Shown piece after piece: positions 16,581-25,405 of a DNA stretch of 39,606 nucleotides. The stretch covers positions 1-39,606 of the forward strand of contig CAZXVU010000005.1 in assembly GCA_964644465.1 (NCBI GenBank). The letters are read 5' to 3'. Positions within the stretch are counted from its first letter, which is position 1, and each line of letters begins with the position of its first letter. Origin of the DNA: CAZXVU01 sp964644465. GTDB lineage: Bacteria; Chlamydiota; Chlamydiia; Chlamydiales; SM23-39. The translations under genes and the position numbers were made by a program. Under the pieces are notes generated by a model. The model was not told the DNA's origin. It worked only from the letters and a program-made list of their open reading frames with translations, and did no database searches.

Positions 16581-18196
16581 TCTTTATTCTTATGTGTAAG
16601 GGTTAATGAAAGGAGGAAATCGCGGAAAAGAGGATGAGGATCGAGAGGTTTCGATTTAAATTCCGGATGGAATTGAACGCCGAGCATCCAGGGATGAGAG
16701 GGGATTTCTGAAATTTCGCAAAGGTCCTCTTTTTCCAAGACGCCTGAGAAAACCATTCCTTTCTCTTCGAAAATGGCTTTATACTGATTATTGAATTCAT
16801 AACGGTGGCGGTGCCGTTCAGAAATCAGCTTCTTTTTATAAGATTGAAAAGCGAGCGTATCCTTTTTTATTTCGCAAGGATAGGCGCCGAGACGCATCGT
16901 CCCGCCCAAATTTTTGATTTTTTTCTGCTCGCTCAGCATGGAAATGACAGGATAGGCGGTGTTGACATCGACCTCTGTCGAATGAGCCCCATCGAGGCCC
17001 AGTACGTTGCGGGCGAATTCAACGATCATTACCTGCATACCAAGACATAGCCCGAAATAAGGGATATTTTTAGTGCGGCAATATTTGGCAGTGAGGATCT
17101 TTCCTTCCCAGCCCCTCTCGCCAAATCCGCCAGGTACTAGATAGCCATCGCAGCCACCGATCGTTTTTTCCACAGATCCGTTTTCTACAATCCGGTCAGA
17201 TTCAAATCGGCGGATTTCAAGGTCTACTCCTGCAGAGATCGCCGCGTGGTGCAACGCCTCAAAAACAGATTTATAAGCGTCTTGATGGTCCATATACTTT
17301 CCGACGACGCCGACGACGACTTTCCCTTTGGGATTTAGGACAGTATGAAGCATTTTTTCCCACTTTGAAAGATCGGGAGTCTCCGCTTTGAGGCCGAGCA
17401 TTTTGCAAATCATTCCATCTAGGCCCTGATTGTGAAGTTCGATAGGGACCTCGTAAATACTGAAGCTCACATCTTTTTCATCGATCACTGCTTCTTGAGG
17501 CACATTGCAAAAGAGGGAAATTTTGGCTTTTATATCCTCGGAAAGAGCTGTTTCGCAGCGGCAGAGGATCATGTCTGGAATGATGCCGATTTCTCTCAAG
17601 GCTTGGACAGAATGTTGCGTCGGTTTGGTCTTCACTTCGCCGGCGGCTTTCAAATAGGGAACATACGTGAGATGAATATTGATACAGTCTTTCGGCCTTT
17701 CGTAGCGGAACTGTCGGATCGCTTCTAGAAAGGGGAGCGATTCGATATCTCCTATAGTTCCTCCGATCTCGACGATCACAATTTGAATGTCTTTTTCCTG
17801 GTTGGCACAGGCGAGGATGCGGCTTTTGATCTCATCGGTCACATGTGGGATCACTTGTACGGTTTTCCCGAGGTAATCGCCTCTCCGTTCTTTTTTGATG
17901 ACGGTATCGTAAATTTGGCCTGAGGTCGCATTGGAAGCGCGCGAAAGAGGGGAGTGGGTGTACCGATAATAATGCCCCAGATCGAGGTCTGTTTCAGCTC
18001 CATCGTCTGTAACGTACACTTCTCCATGTTGGAATGGGTTCATCGTCCCTGGGTCCACATTCAAATATGGATCCAATTTGAGCATGGCGATTTTGATCCC
18101 GCGGCATTCCATGAGCATCCCAATGGATGCAGCTGTAATCCCTTTGCCCAGCGAAGAGACGACACCGCCTGTTACGAAGATGTACTTAATAGACAT
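16547..18196 (-). CDS. pyrG: CTP synthase
   Basis: Makes CTP from UTP, ATP and glutamine. It has 549 aa. The N-terminal synthetase domain starts IFVTGGVVSSLGKGITAASIG and contains the UTP/CTP site in DPYLNVDPGTMNPFQHGEVYVTDDGAETDLDLGHYYRY. The C-terminal glutamine amidotransferase has the nucleophile Cys in FGLCLGMQ and the His-Glu of VQFHPEFKS. ATG at 18196 overlaps the kdsB end by 25 nt. CTP is the co-substrate of KdsB, so the pairing with kdsB is functionally sensible and is the same in Chlamydia. Confidence 0.98.
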   Translation of the reverse strand: MSIKYIFVTGGVVSSLGKGITAASIGMLMECRGIKIAMLKLDPYLNVDPGTMNPFQHGEVYVTDDGAETDLDLGHYYRYTHSPLSRASNATSGQIYDTVIKKERRGDYLGKTVQVIPHVTDEIKSRILACANQEKDIQIVIVEIGGTIGDIESLPFLEAIRQFRYERPKDCINIHLTYVPYLKAAGEVKTKPTQHSVQALREIGIIPDMILCRCETALSEDIKAKISLFCNVPQEAVIDEKDVSFSIYEVPIELHNQGLDGMICKMLGLKAETPDLSKWEKMLHTVLNPKGKVVVGVVGKYMDHQDAYKSVFEALHHAAISAGVDLEIRRFESDRIVENGSVEKTIGGCDGYLVPGGFGERGWEGKILTAKYCRTKNIPYFGLCLGMQVMIVEFARNVLGLDGAHSTEVDVNTAYPVISMLSEQKKIKNLGGTMRLGAYPCEIKKDTLAFQSYKKKLISERHRHRYEFNNQYKAIFEEKGMVFSGVLEKEDLCEISEIPSHPWMLGVQFHPEFKSKPLDPHPLFRDFLLSLTLTHKNKEWAGSPRLTTA

Positions 18197-18918
18197 AAAT
18201 ATTTCTCGAGTTTTACAAGGTCTTGCGGAGTATCGACTCCCATTGGAATTTCGTCAACGATGGCGATTTTAATCCTATGGCCAAGCTCTAAAATTTTTAG
18301 TTGTTCCAGATCTTCCGATTTTTGCAGAGGCGTCAGTTCGGCGCCTAGATCGGAGAGCAAAAAAGTACGCCGGAAACAATAAATGCCAATATGCGCATAT
18401 CCCAAAGAAGAAGGATCTCGAGAATAGGGGATTGGCGATCTGCTGAAATAAAGAGCATTCCCTTCGCGATCGAAGACAGCTTTTACAATGTGCGGGGACT
18501 GGAAGTCCTCAATATTTTTTATCGCTGTTACGGCTGTGGACATGACCGCTTCTTTATCAGATTTCAGCTTCTGGATAATCGCGCCTATGGTCCCAGGTTC
18601 TGTGCAAGGGTGGTCTCCTTGCAGATTGACGATGATAGATGCCTGCTGCAACCTACTGTGGCTGCGGAGAGCTTCAATGATCCTTTCCGTCCCATTTTTA
18701 CATTCTGGAGATGTCCAGATCACTTGGCCGCCAAGGCTTTGAACGTGATTGGCGATCCTTTCGTCATCGGTTGCTACATAGAGCTCGTCGATATCGGGGC
18801 AATCTGAGGCTCTCTCAAAGGTTCTCTGCAGGATTGTTTTCCCTGCTGCGCGTACGAGAAGCTTTCCGGGAAAACGGGAGCTATTGTATCTGGCAGGAAT
18901 TACGCATGCGACTGTCAT
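18172..18918 (-). CDS. kdsB: 3-deoxy-manno-octulosonate cytidylyltransferase
   Basis: Activates Kdo with CTP to CMP-Kdo for lipopolysaccharide inner core. It has 248 aa. The N-terminal nucleotide-binding block is VIPARYNSSRFPGKLL, followed by YVATDDERIANHVQSLGG, SPECKNGTERIIEAL, and VNLQGDHPCTEPGTI (the D-x-P-type metal site, here with His between). It is the first gene of the seven-gene overlapping operon. CMP-Kdo is used by WaaA, which is encoded later in this window (37501-38763). ATG at 18918. Confidence 0.96.
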   Translation of the reverse strand: MTVACVIPARYNSSRFPGKLLVRAAGKTILQRTFERASDCPDIDELYVATDDERIANHVQSLGGQVIWTSPECKNGTERIIEALRSHSRLQQASIIVNLQGDHPCTEPGTIGAIIQKLKSDKEAVMSTAVTAIKNIEDFQSPHIVKAVFDREGNALYFSRSPIPYSRDPSSLGYAHIGIYCFRRTFLLSDLGAELTPLQKSEDLEQLKILELGHRIKIAIVDEIPMGVDTPQDLVKLEKYLCLLSTSS

Positions 18919-19031
18919 AAAATCCTAAATTCAAGAAATAACAAAAGATCGGGTATATCACCGATCCCTCATAACTTTCAAGAACAACCCTCTGTTTGTT
19001 TACTTTATTAAAAAAACATCTATCTTTCTTC

Positions 19032-19053
19032 TTGCTTTAATTTAGTTCGATGG
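19032..19053 (+). promoter_or_regulatory. Possible promoter of the serine dehydratase gene
   Basis: TTGCTT and TTAAAA are separated by 17 bp in the 167-bp divergent gap between kdsB (minus) and the serine dehydratase (plus), about 30 bp before the start codon. The match is partial. The same gap must also hold the kdsB operon promoter, which I cannot place. Confidence 0.3.
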
Positions 19054-19085
19054 GTTAAAAATTATCCCTTATTATGTGAGGCTGT

Positions 19086-20480
19086 ATGGGTACAATTAGC
19101 ACGCTTGAAATCTTCACAATTGGTATTGGACCATCTAGTTCCCATACAGTAGGTCCAATGAGGGCTGCTCGAAGATTTGTGATAGAGCTCAAGGAAAGAG
19201 AACTCCTTGAAGAAACGGCCTCGATCAAGATTGAACTATATGGTTCCCTGGCGATGACAGGAAAAGGCCATTCTACAGATACCGGCATTCAATTAGGCCT
19301 GGAAGGACAGACTCCAGAAAACGTAGACCCCGATACAATTCCTCATCTCATTGCAGCCATTAGGAAGGAAAAGCAGATAAAACTTTTTGGACGCCAACCG
19401 ATTCCTTTCGACCCAGATATGGATATTATCTTCCATCGGGGGAAAACGCTTCCTTTCCATTCCAATGCAATGCGCATGAAATCTTTTAACTCAAAGGGAA
19501 AACAGCTTCACTCACAGGTCTATTATTCGATTGGGGGAGGCTTTGTCCTTGATCATTACGAGGCGCTTGAAGGTAGCGAGAAAAAAGTGGTTAGGCCCGT
19601 TCCTTTTCCTTATAAGACAGCTGAGGAGCTATTGTCTTATTGCCGTAAAGAGAGAAAAGCGATTTGGCAAATTGTGCTCGAAAATGAAAAAGCGCTTCAT
19701 TCGAAAGAAACACTTCGCTCTGGGATTTTCCGGATCTGGAATGTCATGCAAAACTCTGTAGAAAGAGGGATTAAAACCTCAGGCGAGCTTCCTGGCGGTC
19801 TCGGCGTCCATAGAAGGGCTCCTAAACTTTTCAAGGCTTTGCAAGATACTGAAACACTCATTGCAGAAGATCCTATTCTTGTTATGGAATGGGTCAGTCT
19901 TTTTGCTCTCGCAGTCAATGAAGAAAATGCGTGCGGCAGCCGCGTAGTGACAGCACCTACTAATGGATCGGCAGGGGTAATTCCCGCCGTGCTCCATTAT
20001 TGCCAAAAATTTCTTCCCGATTTCAATTACGAATCTGTCATGACCTTTTTCCTCACAGCAACGGCTATGGGAGTTCTTTTCAAAGAAGGGGCTTCGATTT
20101 CAGCCGCAGAGATGGGATGCCAGGGGGAGATTGGAGTTTCTTGTTCCATGGCCGCCGCCGGTCTAACTGCTGTATTAGGCGGTACGAATGCTCAAATCGA
20201 AAATGCTGCAGAGATTGCGATGGAGCACCATTTGGGGATGACCTGCGATCCTGTGGCTGGTCTCGTACAAATTCCCTGCATCGAGCGGAATACAATGGGC
20301 GCTATCAAAGCGATCAATGCCGCCCGCCTGAGTCTCCGTGGAGACGGCGAACATGTTGTTTCTTTGGACGCAGTCATTCGCGCCATGAAAGAAACGGGTA
20401 AGAACATGAAGACCATGTACAAAGAAACCTCTGAAGGTGGCTTGGCTCTTCAGATCTCCGCCGCCGCTACCGCCTGCTAA
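19086..20480 (+). CDS. sdaA: L-serine ammonia-lyase (single-chain, iron-sulfur)
   Basis: Deaminates L-serine to pyruvate and ammonia using a [4Fe-4S] cluster. At 464 aa it is the fused alpha plus beta form, like E. coli SdaA (454). The N-terminus has TIGIGPSSSHTVGPMRAA (family substrate-binding motif, 12-29) followed by YGSLAMTGKGHSTD. The C-terminal half has NACGSRVVTAPTNGSAGVIPAVL, MGCQGEIGVSCSMAA and GMTCDPVAGLVQIPCIERNTMGAIKA, with the cluster cysteines in the last blocks. GTGAGG precedes the ATG at 19086. It feeds pyruvate from an amino acid a host could supply. It stands alone, divergent from kdsB, with a hairpin-rich element immediately downstream. Confidence 0.96.
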   Translation: MGTISTLEIFTIGIGPSSSHTVGPMRAARRFVIELKERELLEETASIKIELYGSLAMTGKGHSTDTGIQLGLEGQTPENVDPDTIPHLIAAIRKEKQIKLFGRQPIPFDPDMDIIFHRGKTLPFHSNAMRMKSFNSKGKQLHSQVYYSIGGGFVLDHYEALEGSEKKVVRPVPFPYKTAEELLSYCRKERKAIWQIVLENEKALHSKETLRSGIFRIWNVMQNSVERGIKTSGELPGGLGVHRRAPKLFKALQDTETLIAEDPILVMEWVSLFALAVNEENACGSRVVTAPTNGSAGVIPAVLHYCQKFLPDFNYESVMTFFLTATAMGVLFKEGASISAAEMGCQGEIGVSCSMAAAGLTAVLGGTNAQIENAAEIAMEHHLGMTCDPVAGLVQIPCIERNTMGAIKAINAARLSLRGDGEHVVSLDAVIRAMKETGKNMKTMYKETSEGGLALQISAAATAC

Positions 20481-20510
20481 TTTCCCAACTACTAGAGAAG
20501 ACAAAAATAA

Positions 20511-20746
20511 CAGGATCGGCTTCGCCGGCAGGATCGCTCGCTATGCTCGCGGCAGGATAAAAAAACAACCAGGCCACCGGGCGCAAGCGGAGCTTGCAAC
20601 TGCGCCTTCTGCGCAGCATCGACCTTCGGTCGAGCCCGGTGGCCCTGTCTTAACTATCCTACAGCACGCCATCAGGCGGGCGTATCCTGTCCCACTCGCT
20701 TGCGAGTGGGTTATCCTGCCAGCCTCGCAGAGCGAGGCGCATCCTG
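20511..20746. repeat. Multi-hairpin palindromic element with CAGGAT/ATCCTG modules
   Basis: GC-rich 236 bp in the 382-bp non-coding gap between sdaA and pfp. The left side has CAGGAT at 20511, 20529 and 20553; the right side has the reverse complement (T)ATCCT(G) at 20655, 20683, 20712 and 20741. Between modules lie small hairpins: CGGC/GCCG (20517-20527), CGCC/GGCG (20667-20678), CCCACTCGC/GCGAGTGGG (20691-20710) and GCCTCGC/GCGAGGC (20722-20738). The centre is an 11-bp perfect stem, GGCCACCGGGC at 20572-20582 with GCCCGGTGGCC at 20634-20644. It encloses three back-to-back hairpins, GCAAGC/GCTTGC (20583-20597), TGCGC/GCGCA (20601-20615) and TCGACC/GGTCGA (20619-20633). No coding frame is evident. 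It could act as terminator for sdaA, leader for pfp, or be a mobile repeat. Confidence 0.85.
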
Positions 20747-20823
20747 TAATTTTATATTGTTCACTTAGACTTCCCTAAAAACGTATTGAGTTCAAAAATG
20801 TTCCATTTTTGGATGCTCATTCT

Positions 20824-20829
20824 TATAAT
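20824..20829 (+). promoter_or_regulatory. Possible -10 box of the pfp operon
   Basis: A perfect TATAAT lies 33 bp before the pfp start codon. No good -35 box is seen at 16-18 bp. An AT hairpin, CAAAAATG/CATTTTTG (20793-20811), occupies that position and could be an operator-like inverted repeat. Confidence 0.4.
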
Positions 20830-20862
20830 GAATTTTTTTTCAGAAATGAATAGGCACCTCGA

Positions 20863-22446
20863 ATGATCGATGTTGACACTGTTAGTCCGCTGCACAAGAT
20901 GAGATTGAAATATCAGCCCATAGTCCCTGATATATTGAAGGATTTGAAGCATGTTGTTTTGAAAGAAACAACGACGAAAACTCCGAATGAGAAGCTGAAA
21001 AAACTATTTCCCAAGACCTTTGGGCAATCGGCGTACAAGATCGAAAAAGGAAAAGGGCAGGGGAATGGACCGCTGAAGATCGGCGTTGTATTTTCCGGGG
21101 GACAAGCAGCTGGCGGGCACAATGTCATCGTAGGAATCAGCGATGCTTTGAAAGAATTTGGCGGCAGCATTGTCGGTTTTTTGGGAGGCCCTTCTGGAAT
21201 TGTAGACAACAAATGGAAGGAGCTCACCGCTAAGACAGTAGATCAATATAAGAATCAAGGCGGGTTCGATCTCATTGGATCGGGAAGAACGAAGATTGAA
21301 ACTTCTGAACAGCTGGCCGCATCGCTAAAAACGTGTCAGGAACATCAATTGCATGGCTTAGTGATTATTGGAGGAGACGACTCGAATACGAATGCGGCGA
21401 TCCTTGCGGAATATTTCCTGGAAAAAGGATGTTCTACAAGAGTGATCGGCGTTCCGAAAACAATCGACGGCGATTTAAAGAGCGAAGATATCGAGCTTTC
21501 TTTCGGGTTTGATACTGCTTGTAAAACCTACTCGGAAATTATAGGCAATATCGCAAGAGACGCTCTATCCGCCAAGAAGTATTACCATTTCATCAAGCTG
21601 ATGGGCAGATCAGCATCTCATATTACTCTGGAGTGCGCGCTAGCCACCCATCCCAACATGGCTTTGATCGGAGAGGAGGGGAAAGGGCTCGATCAAACTG
21701 TTGGAGAAATCGCAGATCTTATCTGCAAAAGAAAAGAAGCGGGCAAAGAATACGGTGTTATATTAATTCCAGAAGGGCTGATCGAATTTGTCCCAGAAAT
21801 CAAAGCCTTGATCCGCGAATTGAATGAGCTGCTTGCGAAGGGGACGGATAAAGTGGATTCTCTCTCTCCTGCGAATAAAAAGGTCTTCGATCTTTTTCCG
21901 GAAAAGATCAAGAAGGAATTTTTGCTGGAAAGAGATCCTCACGGGAATGTCCAAGTTTCAAAAATCGAAACAGAAGAGCTTTTGATTGAACTTGTGACTC
22001 AGGAGCTAAAGAAACGGACCAAAGAAGGAAAATATAAGGGGAAATTTTCTGCGCAAGAACATTTTCTCGGATATGAAGGGCGCGCAGCCTTCCCTTCTAA
22101 TTTCGATGCGAACTATTGTTATTCGCTCGGAATTCTTGCAGCATTGACAATTCGTGAAAAACTAACCGGCATGATCTGCTCGGTGCAAAATCTTAAAAAA
22201 CCTCCAAATCAATGGCACATCAAAGCCGTTCCCATTCTCCAGTTGATGCATTTCGAAACGCGTAGAGGTCAGGAAAAACCAGTCATTCAAAAAGCGCTTG
22301 TAGACATCAAAGCAGCGCCTTTTGTATATTTCACGCGCTTTAGAAAATCTTGGGAAATTGAAGATCACTATCGCTTTCCTGGACCGATTCAGTTCTGTGG
22401 AGAAAGCGAACTGACTGATTCAATTCCCATCATCCTCATGGGATAA
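20863..22446 (+). CDS. pfp: Diphosphate-fructose-6-phosphate 1-phosphotransferase
   Basis: PPi-dependent phosphofructokinase, reversible between fructose-6-phosphate and fructose-1,6-bisphosphate. The long form (527 aa) resembles plant beta subunits and the chlamydial PfkA proteins. VFSGGQAAGGHNVI (77-90) is the phosphate-donor loop. GGDDSN (170-175) has Asp where ATP enzymes have Gly, and PKTIDGDL (198-205) carries the Lys and catalytic Asp; both mark PPi use. KLMGRSASHITLECALATHPN and IPEGLIEFVPEI follow. ATG at 20863 has a weak AGG upstream. The deubiquitinase gene follows after 3 bp, so the two are probably on one transcript. Confidence 0.95.
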   Translation: MIDVDTVSPLHKMRLKYQPIVPDILKDLKHVVLKETTTKTPNEKLKKLFPKTFGQSAYKIEKGKGQGNGPLKIGVVFSGGQAAGGHNVIVGISDALKEFGGSIVGFLGGPSGIVDNKWKELTAKTVDQYKNQGGFDLIGSGRTKIETSEQLAASLKTCQEHQLHGLVIIGGDDSNTNAAILAEYFLEKGCSTRVIGVPKTIDGDLKSEDIELSFGFDTACKTYSEIIGNIARDALSAKKYYHFIKLMGRSASHITLECALATHPNMALIGEEGKGLDQTVGEIADLICKRKEAGKEYGVILIPEGLIEFVPEIKALIRELNELLAKGTDKVDSLSPANKKVFDLFPEKIKKEFLLERDPHGNVQVSKIETEELLIELVTQELKKRTKEGKYKGKFSAQEHFLGYEGRAAFPSNFDANYCYSLGILAALTIREKLTGMICSVQNLKKPPNQWHIKAVPILQLMHFETRRGQEKPVIQKALVDIKAAPFVYFTRFRKSWEIEDHYRFPGPIQFCGESELTDSIPIILMG

Positions 22447-22449
22447 AAT

Positions 22450-24024
22450 ATGGCTGCGACTGCTGTTCAAAATGCACCCAGACAACCAGCTGGGAATACA
22501 TTTCCACATGACTCACGCGCGAATCGGCTTCACCCGAATCAACGGAATGAAATACATCGAACTGGTTTTTGTCGTTTAACATCTAGACATAAAGTTGTTT
22601 TACACACGATTGTCCAAATCGCTATCCGCATTATTTTTACTGTATCGATCCTGTTGATGAGCGCCGTGCTTATTCCTCTATCTTGGAGTTTTGTCGCCCT
22701 GCCAATGATCGGTATCGGAGCTGCTATGCTCTCCGCATTCTTTTTTCAAATGGAACTAGGAAATTCTAGTAAATCTATCGAAGCTCTTCCCTCTCAATTG
22801 CGGCAGATTATGGAAAGACCGATCCAATTCGCAGCTCCAATGCCTGCTGATTTCCCTCAGACTGCTCCTAGAGGGCTCTTTAGGGCGGGGATGAACTGTT
22901 GCGTCAATGCTCCCATGCAAATTATCCATGCAGAGCCCCAAGCACTACAAAGCCTCCTCGCACAGCCACCTTTGGAATTAGAAGCCTTCATCCTTTATTT
23001 AGCTCCATATGCACTCCGGCCTCAACTCATTCAAGCATTCCGAGACTTTTTCGCTGCCCAAGATCCTCATGAACCAGTTCCAAATGCTTTTGCTCGCTTT
23101 CTCGCAGACTACAATCCTGCGGGTGATAATTTCCGTGATGAAGTGATCAAGTTCCGGGATGTATATAATAAAATTCTGATCCTTCAGCCCCATCTTGGCA
23201 ATTTCTTGGGGGCATATGAACAAACTGTCCAGCAGAATCGAGCGTTCGTCAATGCGAATTCGCAAACAATCCGTTTGATCTTAAGCCGTATTGCCCAAGC
23301 GATTAATCCTTCTCAGGGTGTACAGCTCGATGCAGCAGAAGTTCTGACGCCCATTTTCGACATTCTTCCCAATGCTCAGAAAATGCATATTGAAGTGGAG
23401 ACGCGATACCGAGTTGAGGGAGCTGTTCCCATTGCAGGCGTTCCGGATGGAATCATACGAAATGATGAATATACCTGGGGATTCCAATTGGAAATGGATC
23501 AAAACAATAGTCGTCCCAATTTGCTAAGGATGTTCCAGAATCATTTGCGGGAAAGGCTGAATCTTCCCAAGCAAGAAGATTGGATTTTTCAAGATAATAT
23601 CAATGGGCAAAGAGAGCGCTACCAACCTTTAGAGCGTAGATTTAATGTTCTAGAAGCGCCGCCCGCGCTTCGCTTCCAAGTCAAACGTTTTGCCTCCGTT
23701 CGACCTACTCAAAGCTGGCTGACCCGGCTTCTGCCCGAGTGGTTCCCAGGCATGGGATGGCGCAGTGTGAAATTGCAAAACCCCATCACTGCCCCTGCAG
23801 TATTCCTCATTCAACCTGTAAATGGGCCTGCCCAGAATTACAATCTGACTGCCATATTGGTCCATGAAGGGAACACGCCGAATAGCGGCCATTACAAGGC
23901 CTATTTGAAGATGGACGGTCAAACCTATTGTTGCGATGATCACCGGATTACTCGGATTGATCAGCAAGCTTGGGATCGGGCTGTTCAGCAAGCGTACATG
24001 TATTTTTACTATCCCCAGCCGTAA
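22450..24024 (+). CDS. USP-family (peptidase C19-like) ubiquitin hydrolase with N-terminal membrane hairpin
   Basis: A 524-aa protein with the layout of a eukaryotic ubiquitin-specific protease. Residues 1-48 are polar and basic; 49-99 form two hydrophobic helices. RGLFRAGMNCCVNAPMQII (141-159) matches the Cys box (GLxNxGNTCYMNSxLQ), making Cys150 the likely nucleophile. ALRFQVKRFA matches the internal LxxHLKRF strand. The C-terminus matches the His box: YNLTAILVHEGNTPNSGHYKAY with His481, then YCCDDHRITRI with Asp496, and AYMYFYY, like the AYxLFY end. No CxxC zinc pairs of the fingers region are seen. It starts 3 bp after pfp and overlaps the convergent MATE gene by 77 bp. Known chlamydial deubiquitinases (ChlaDub1/2, ChlaOTU) belong to other families. 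Function as a host-directed membrane-anchored effector is inferred. Confidence 0.85.
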   Translation: MAATAVQNAPRQPAGNTFPHDSRANRLHPNQRNEIHRTGFCRLTSRHKVVLHTIVQIAIRIIFTVSILLMSAVLIPLSWSFVALPMIGIGAAMLSAFFFQMELGNSSKSIEALPSQLRQIMERPIQFAAPMPADFPQTAPRGLFRAGMNCCVNAPMQIIHAEPQALQSLLAQPPLELEAFILYLAPYALRPQLIQAFRDFFAAQDPHEPVPNAFARFLADYNPAGDNFRDEVIKFRDVYNKILILQPHLGNFLGAYEQTVQQNRAFVNANSQTIRLILSRIAQAINPSQGVQLDAAEVLTPIFDILPNAQKMHIEVETRYRVEGAVPIAGVPDGIIRNDEYTWGFQLEMDQNNSRPNLLRMFQNHLRERLNLPKQEDWIFQDNINGQRERYQPLERRFNVLEAPPALRFQVKRFASVRPTQSWLTRLLPEWFPGMGWRSVKLQNPITAPAVFLIQPVNGPAQNYNLTAILVHEGNTPNSGHYKAYLKMDGQTYCCDDHRITRIDQQAWDRAVQQAYMYFYYPQP

Positions 24025-25405
24025 TAAGGTCGATTTTTTTCCAGGAGCCTTGGCGGAACCGGATCCAATAAACCAGAAAGAAAAGAGCGGAATAACCCAT
24101 TGTTAGGGCCCAGGCATATTCGACGGCAAGGGCGTTTCTCACAACGATCATATAGACAGGGAACAGCAAAAAGATCCAAACGGACAAAGATCCGAAGATC
24201 AGGAGAAAGACAGTGTCTCCCGCAGCGACGAGAAGTCCCGAAAAAACCCAGCGGAGTCCGTCGAAAAACATGTAGATGAAGGTGAAGATCATGCAGATCT
24301 TCAATGAGCTTAATAGAGAAGGATCGAGCCCCTCTGCAGTTCCTAAATGATTGAAGTGCTCAAAGAATAAAACCCTTAAAGTATCCTCAGGATCCACGAC
24401 TAAAAAAAGCGAAGTAGCTAAAGAAAAAAGGATTAAGAGGATAAAGCCGGATCGGAGAACTTTATGGATCAATTCGTGTCTCTTAGCTCCAATGAGATTG
24501 CCAGCTACTGCTGCAGCGCCGCGGCTTAAGCCCTCGCAGAAAAAAGAGAGTAAAATCGCAAAGCTTTGGCAGATGCTCGAAATCGTGATATGTTTTTCTC
24601 CCATTCCAGTCATCATCCAGAAGAAGACGGCCCAGCCGAAAACTTCAAGCGCGCAGAAAATGCCTTGAGGAAAGCCGACTTTCCAACATTTTTTCATCTC
24701 GACCCATGAAATGCGCCAATTCCCAGTCCCATATCGGGTCCGGTTTTCCTTTCTTAGGAAAAGATAGGCCAATGCTGCTGATTCAAAGAGATATCCAAAG
24801 CAAGTCGCGATAGCCGCTCCTTGGATACCCATTTCAGGGACGAGTCCGGGAACGCCAAAGATCAAAATCCAATCGAGTGTGATGTTGATCAGATTGGCCA
24901 CAACGGCTAGCAAGATCAAGATTTTGGTTTTGCCTGTTCCAATGAAAAATCCAGCAAATGCAGTCATCAGAGCATAGCTTGGGCCAAAGACCATGAGCCA
25001 TCGGAAGTAGACAATTTCTTGTGCGGCTTGGCGGTCGCCTTCGAAAATTGCTGGAGCCCCCCAAATAGCCAGAGGAATGAAGAACAATAAGGAGAAGGCA
25101 GAAAACCAGATCATCTGCCAAACGGGGATTCCCAAACGGTTATAGTGTTTGGCGCCATTATATTGGGCGACAAATACTTCAGACATAGCGGTGATCATGC
25201 CGATCCCCGCCATGAAAGCCCATGCGAGCGTTCCCGCATTGACAGAAGCATTCAGCGCCTCGATAGAATAACGGGCGAGAAAGATCCTGTCAGTGAAGAT
25301 CATGAACAGGGTTGCAAGAGTAGAGATCATCAGAGGGAGCGAAATAGACCACAGCTCTCTGATGCTCCCCACAGGATAACGTGTAAGGGTGCCTGAATTT
25401 TCCAT
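23948..25405 (-). CDS. MATE-family multidrug/organic cation efflux transporter
   Basis: A 485-aa polytopic protein with about 12 membrane helices in two similar halves. The start region SIRELWSISLPLMISTLATLFMIFTDRIFLARYS is characteristic of MATE (NorM/DinF) transporters, as is the PQGIFCALEVFGWAVFF stretch at the beginning of the second half. Such proteins export cationic drugs or metabolites using Na+ or H+. ATG at 25405. The last 25 codons, a polar tail (about DSKNTCTLAEQPDPKLADQSE), run antisense to the end of the deubiquitinase gene. The substrate cannot be predicted. Confidence 0.9.
   Translation of the reverse strand: MENSGTLTRYPVGSIRELWSISLPLMISTLATLFMIFTDRIFLARYSIEALNASVNAGTLAWAFMAGIGMITAMSEVFVAQYNGAKHYNRLGIPVWQMIWFSAFSLLFFIPLAIWGAPAIFEGDRQAAQEIVYFRWLMVFGPSYALMTAFAGFFIGTGKTKILILLAVVANLINITLDWILIFGVPGLVPEMGIQGAAIATCFGYLFESAALAYLFLRKENRTRYGTGNWRISWVEMKKCWKVGFPQGIFCALEVFGWAVFFWMMTGMGEKHITISSICQSFAILLSFFCEGLSRGAAAVAGNLIGAKRHELIHKVLRSGFILLILFSLATSLFLVVDPEDTLRVLFFEHFNHLGTAEGLDPSLLSSLKICMIFTFIYMFFDGLRWVFSGLLVAAGDTVFLLIFGSLSVWIFLLFPVYMIVVRNALAVEYAWALTMGYSALFFLVYWIRFRQGSWKKIDLITAGDSKNTCTLAEQPDPKLADQSE

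Noticed and set aside
18947..18966. Hairpin GATCGG/CCGATC between kdsB and sdaA
   Set aside because: On the minus strand it has a T-rich tail like a terminator, but it would sit upstream of kdsB. The 6-bp stem with an 8-nt loop is weak, and no gene ends there.
21889..21909. Near-perfect palindrome GATCTTTTTCCGGAAAAGATC inside pfp
   Set aside because: It encodes a conserved-looking DLFPEKIK stretch and lies mid-gene; probably chance from codon choice.
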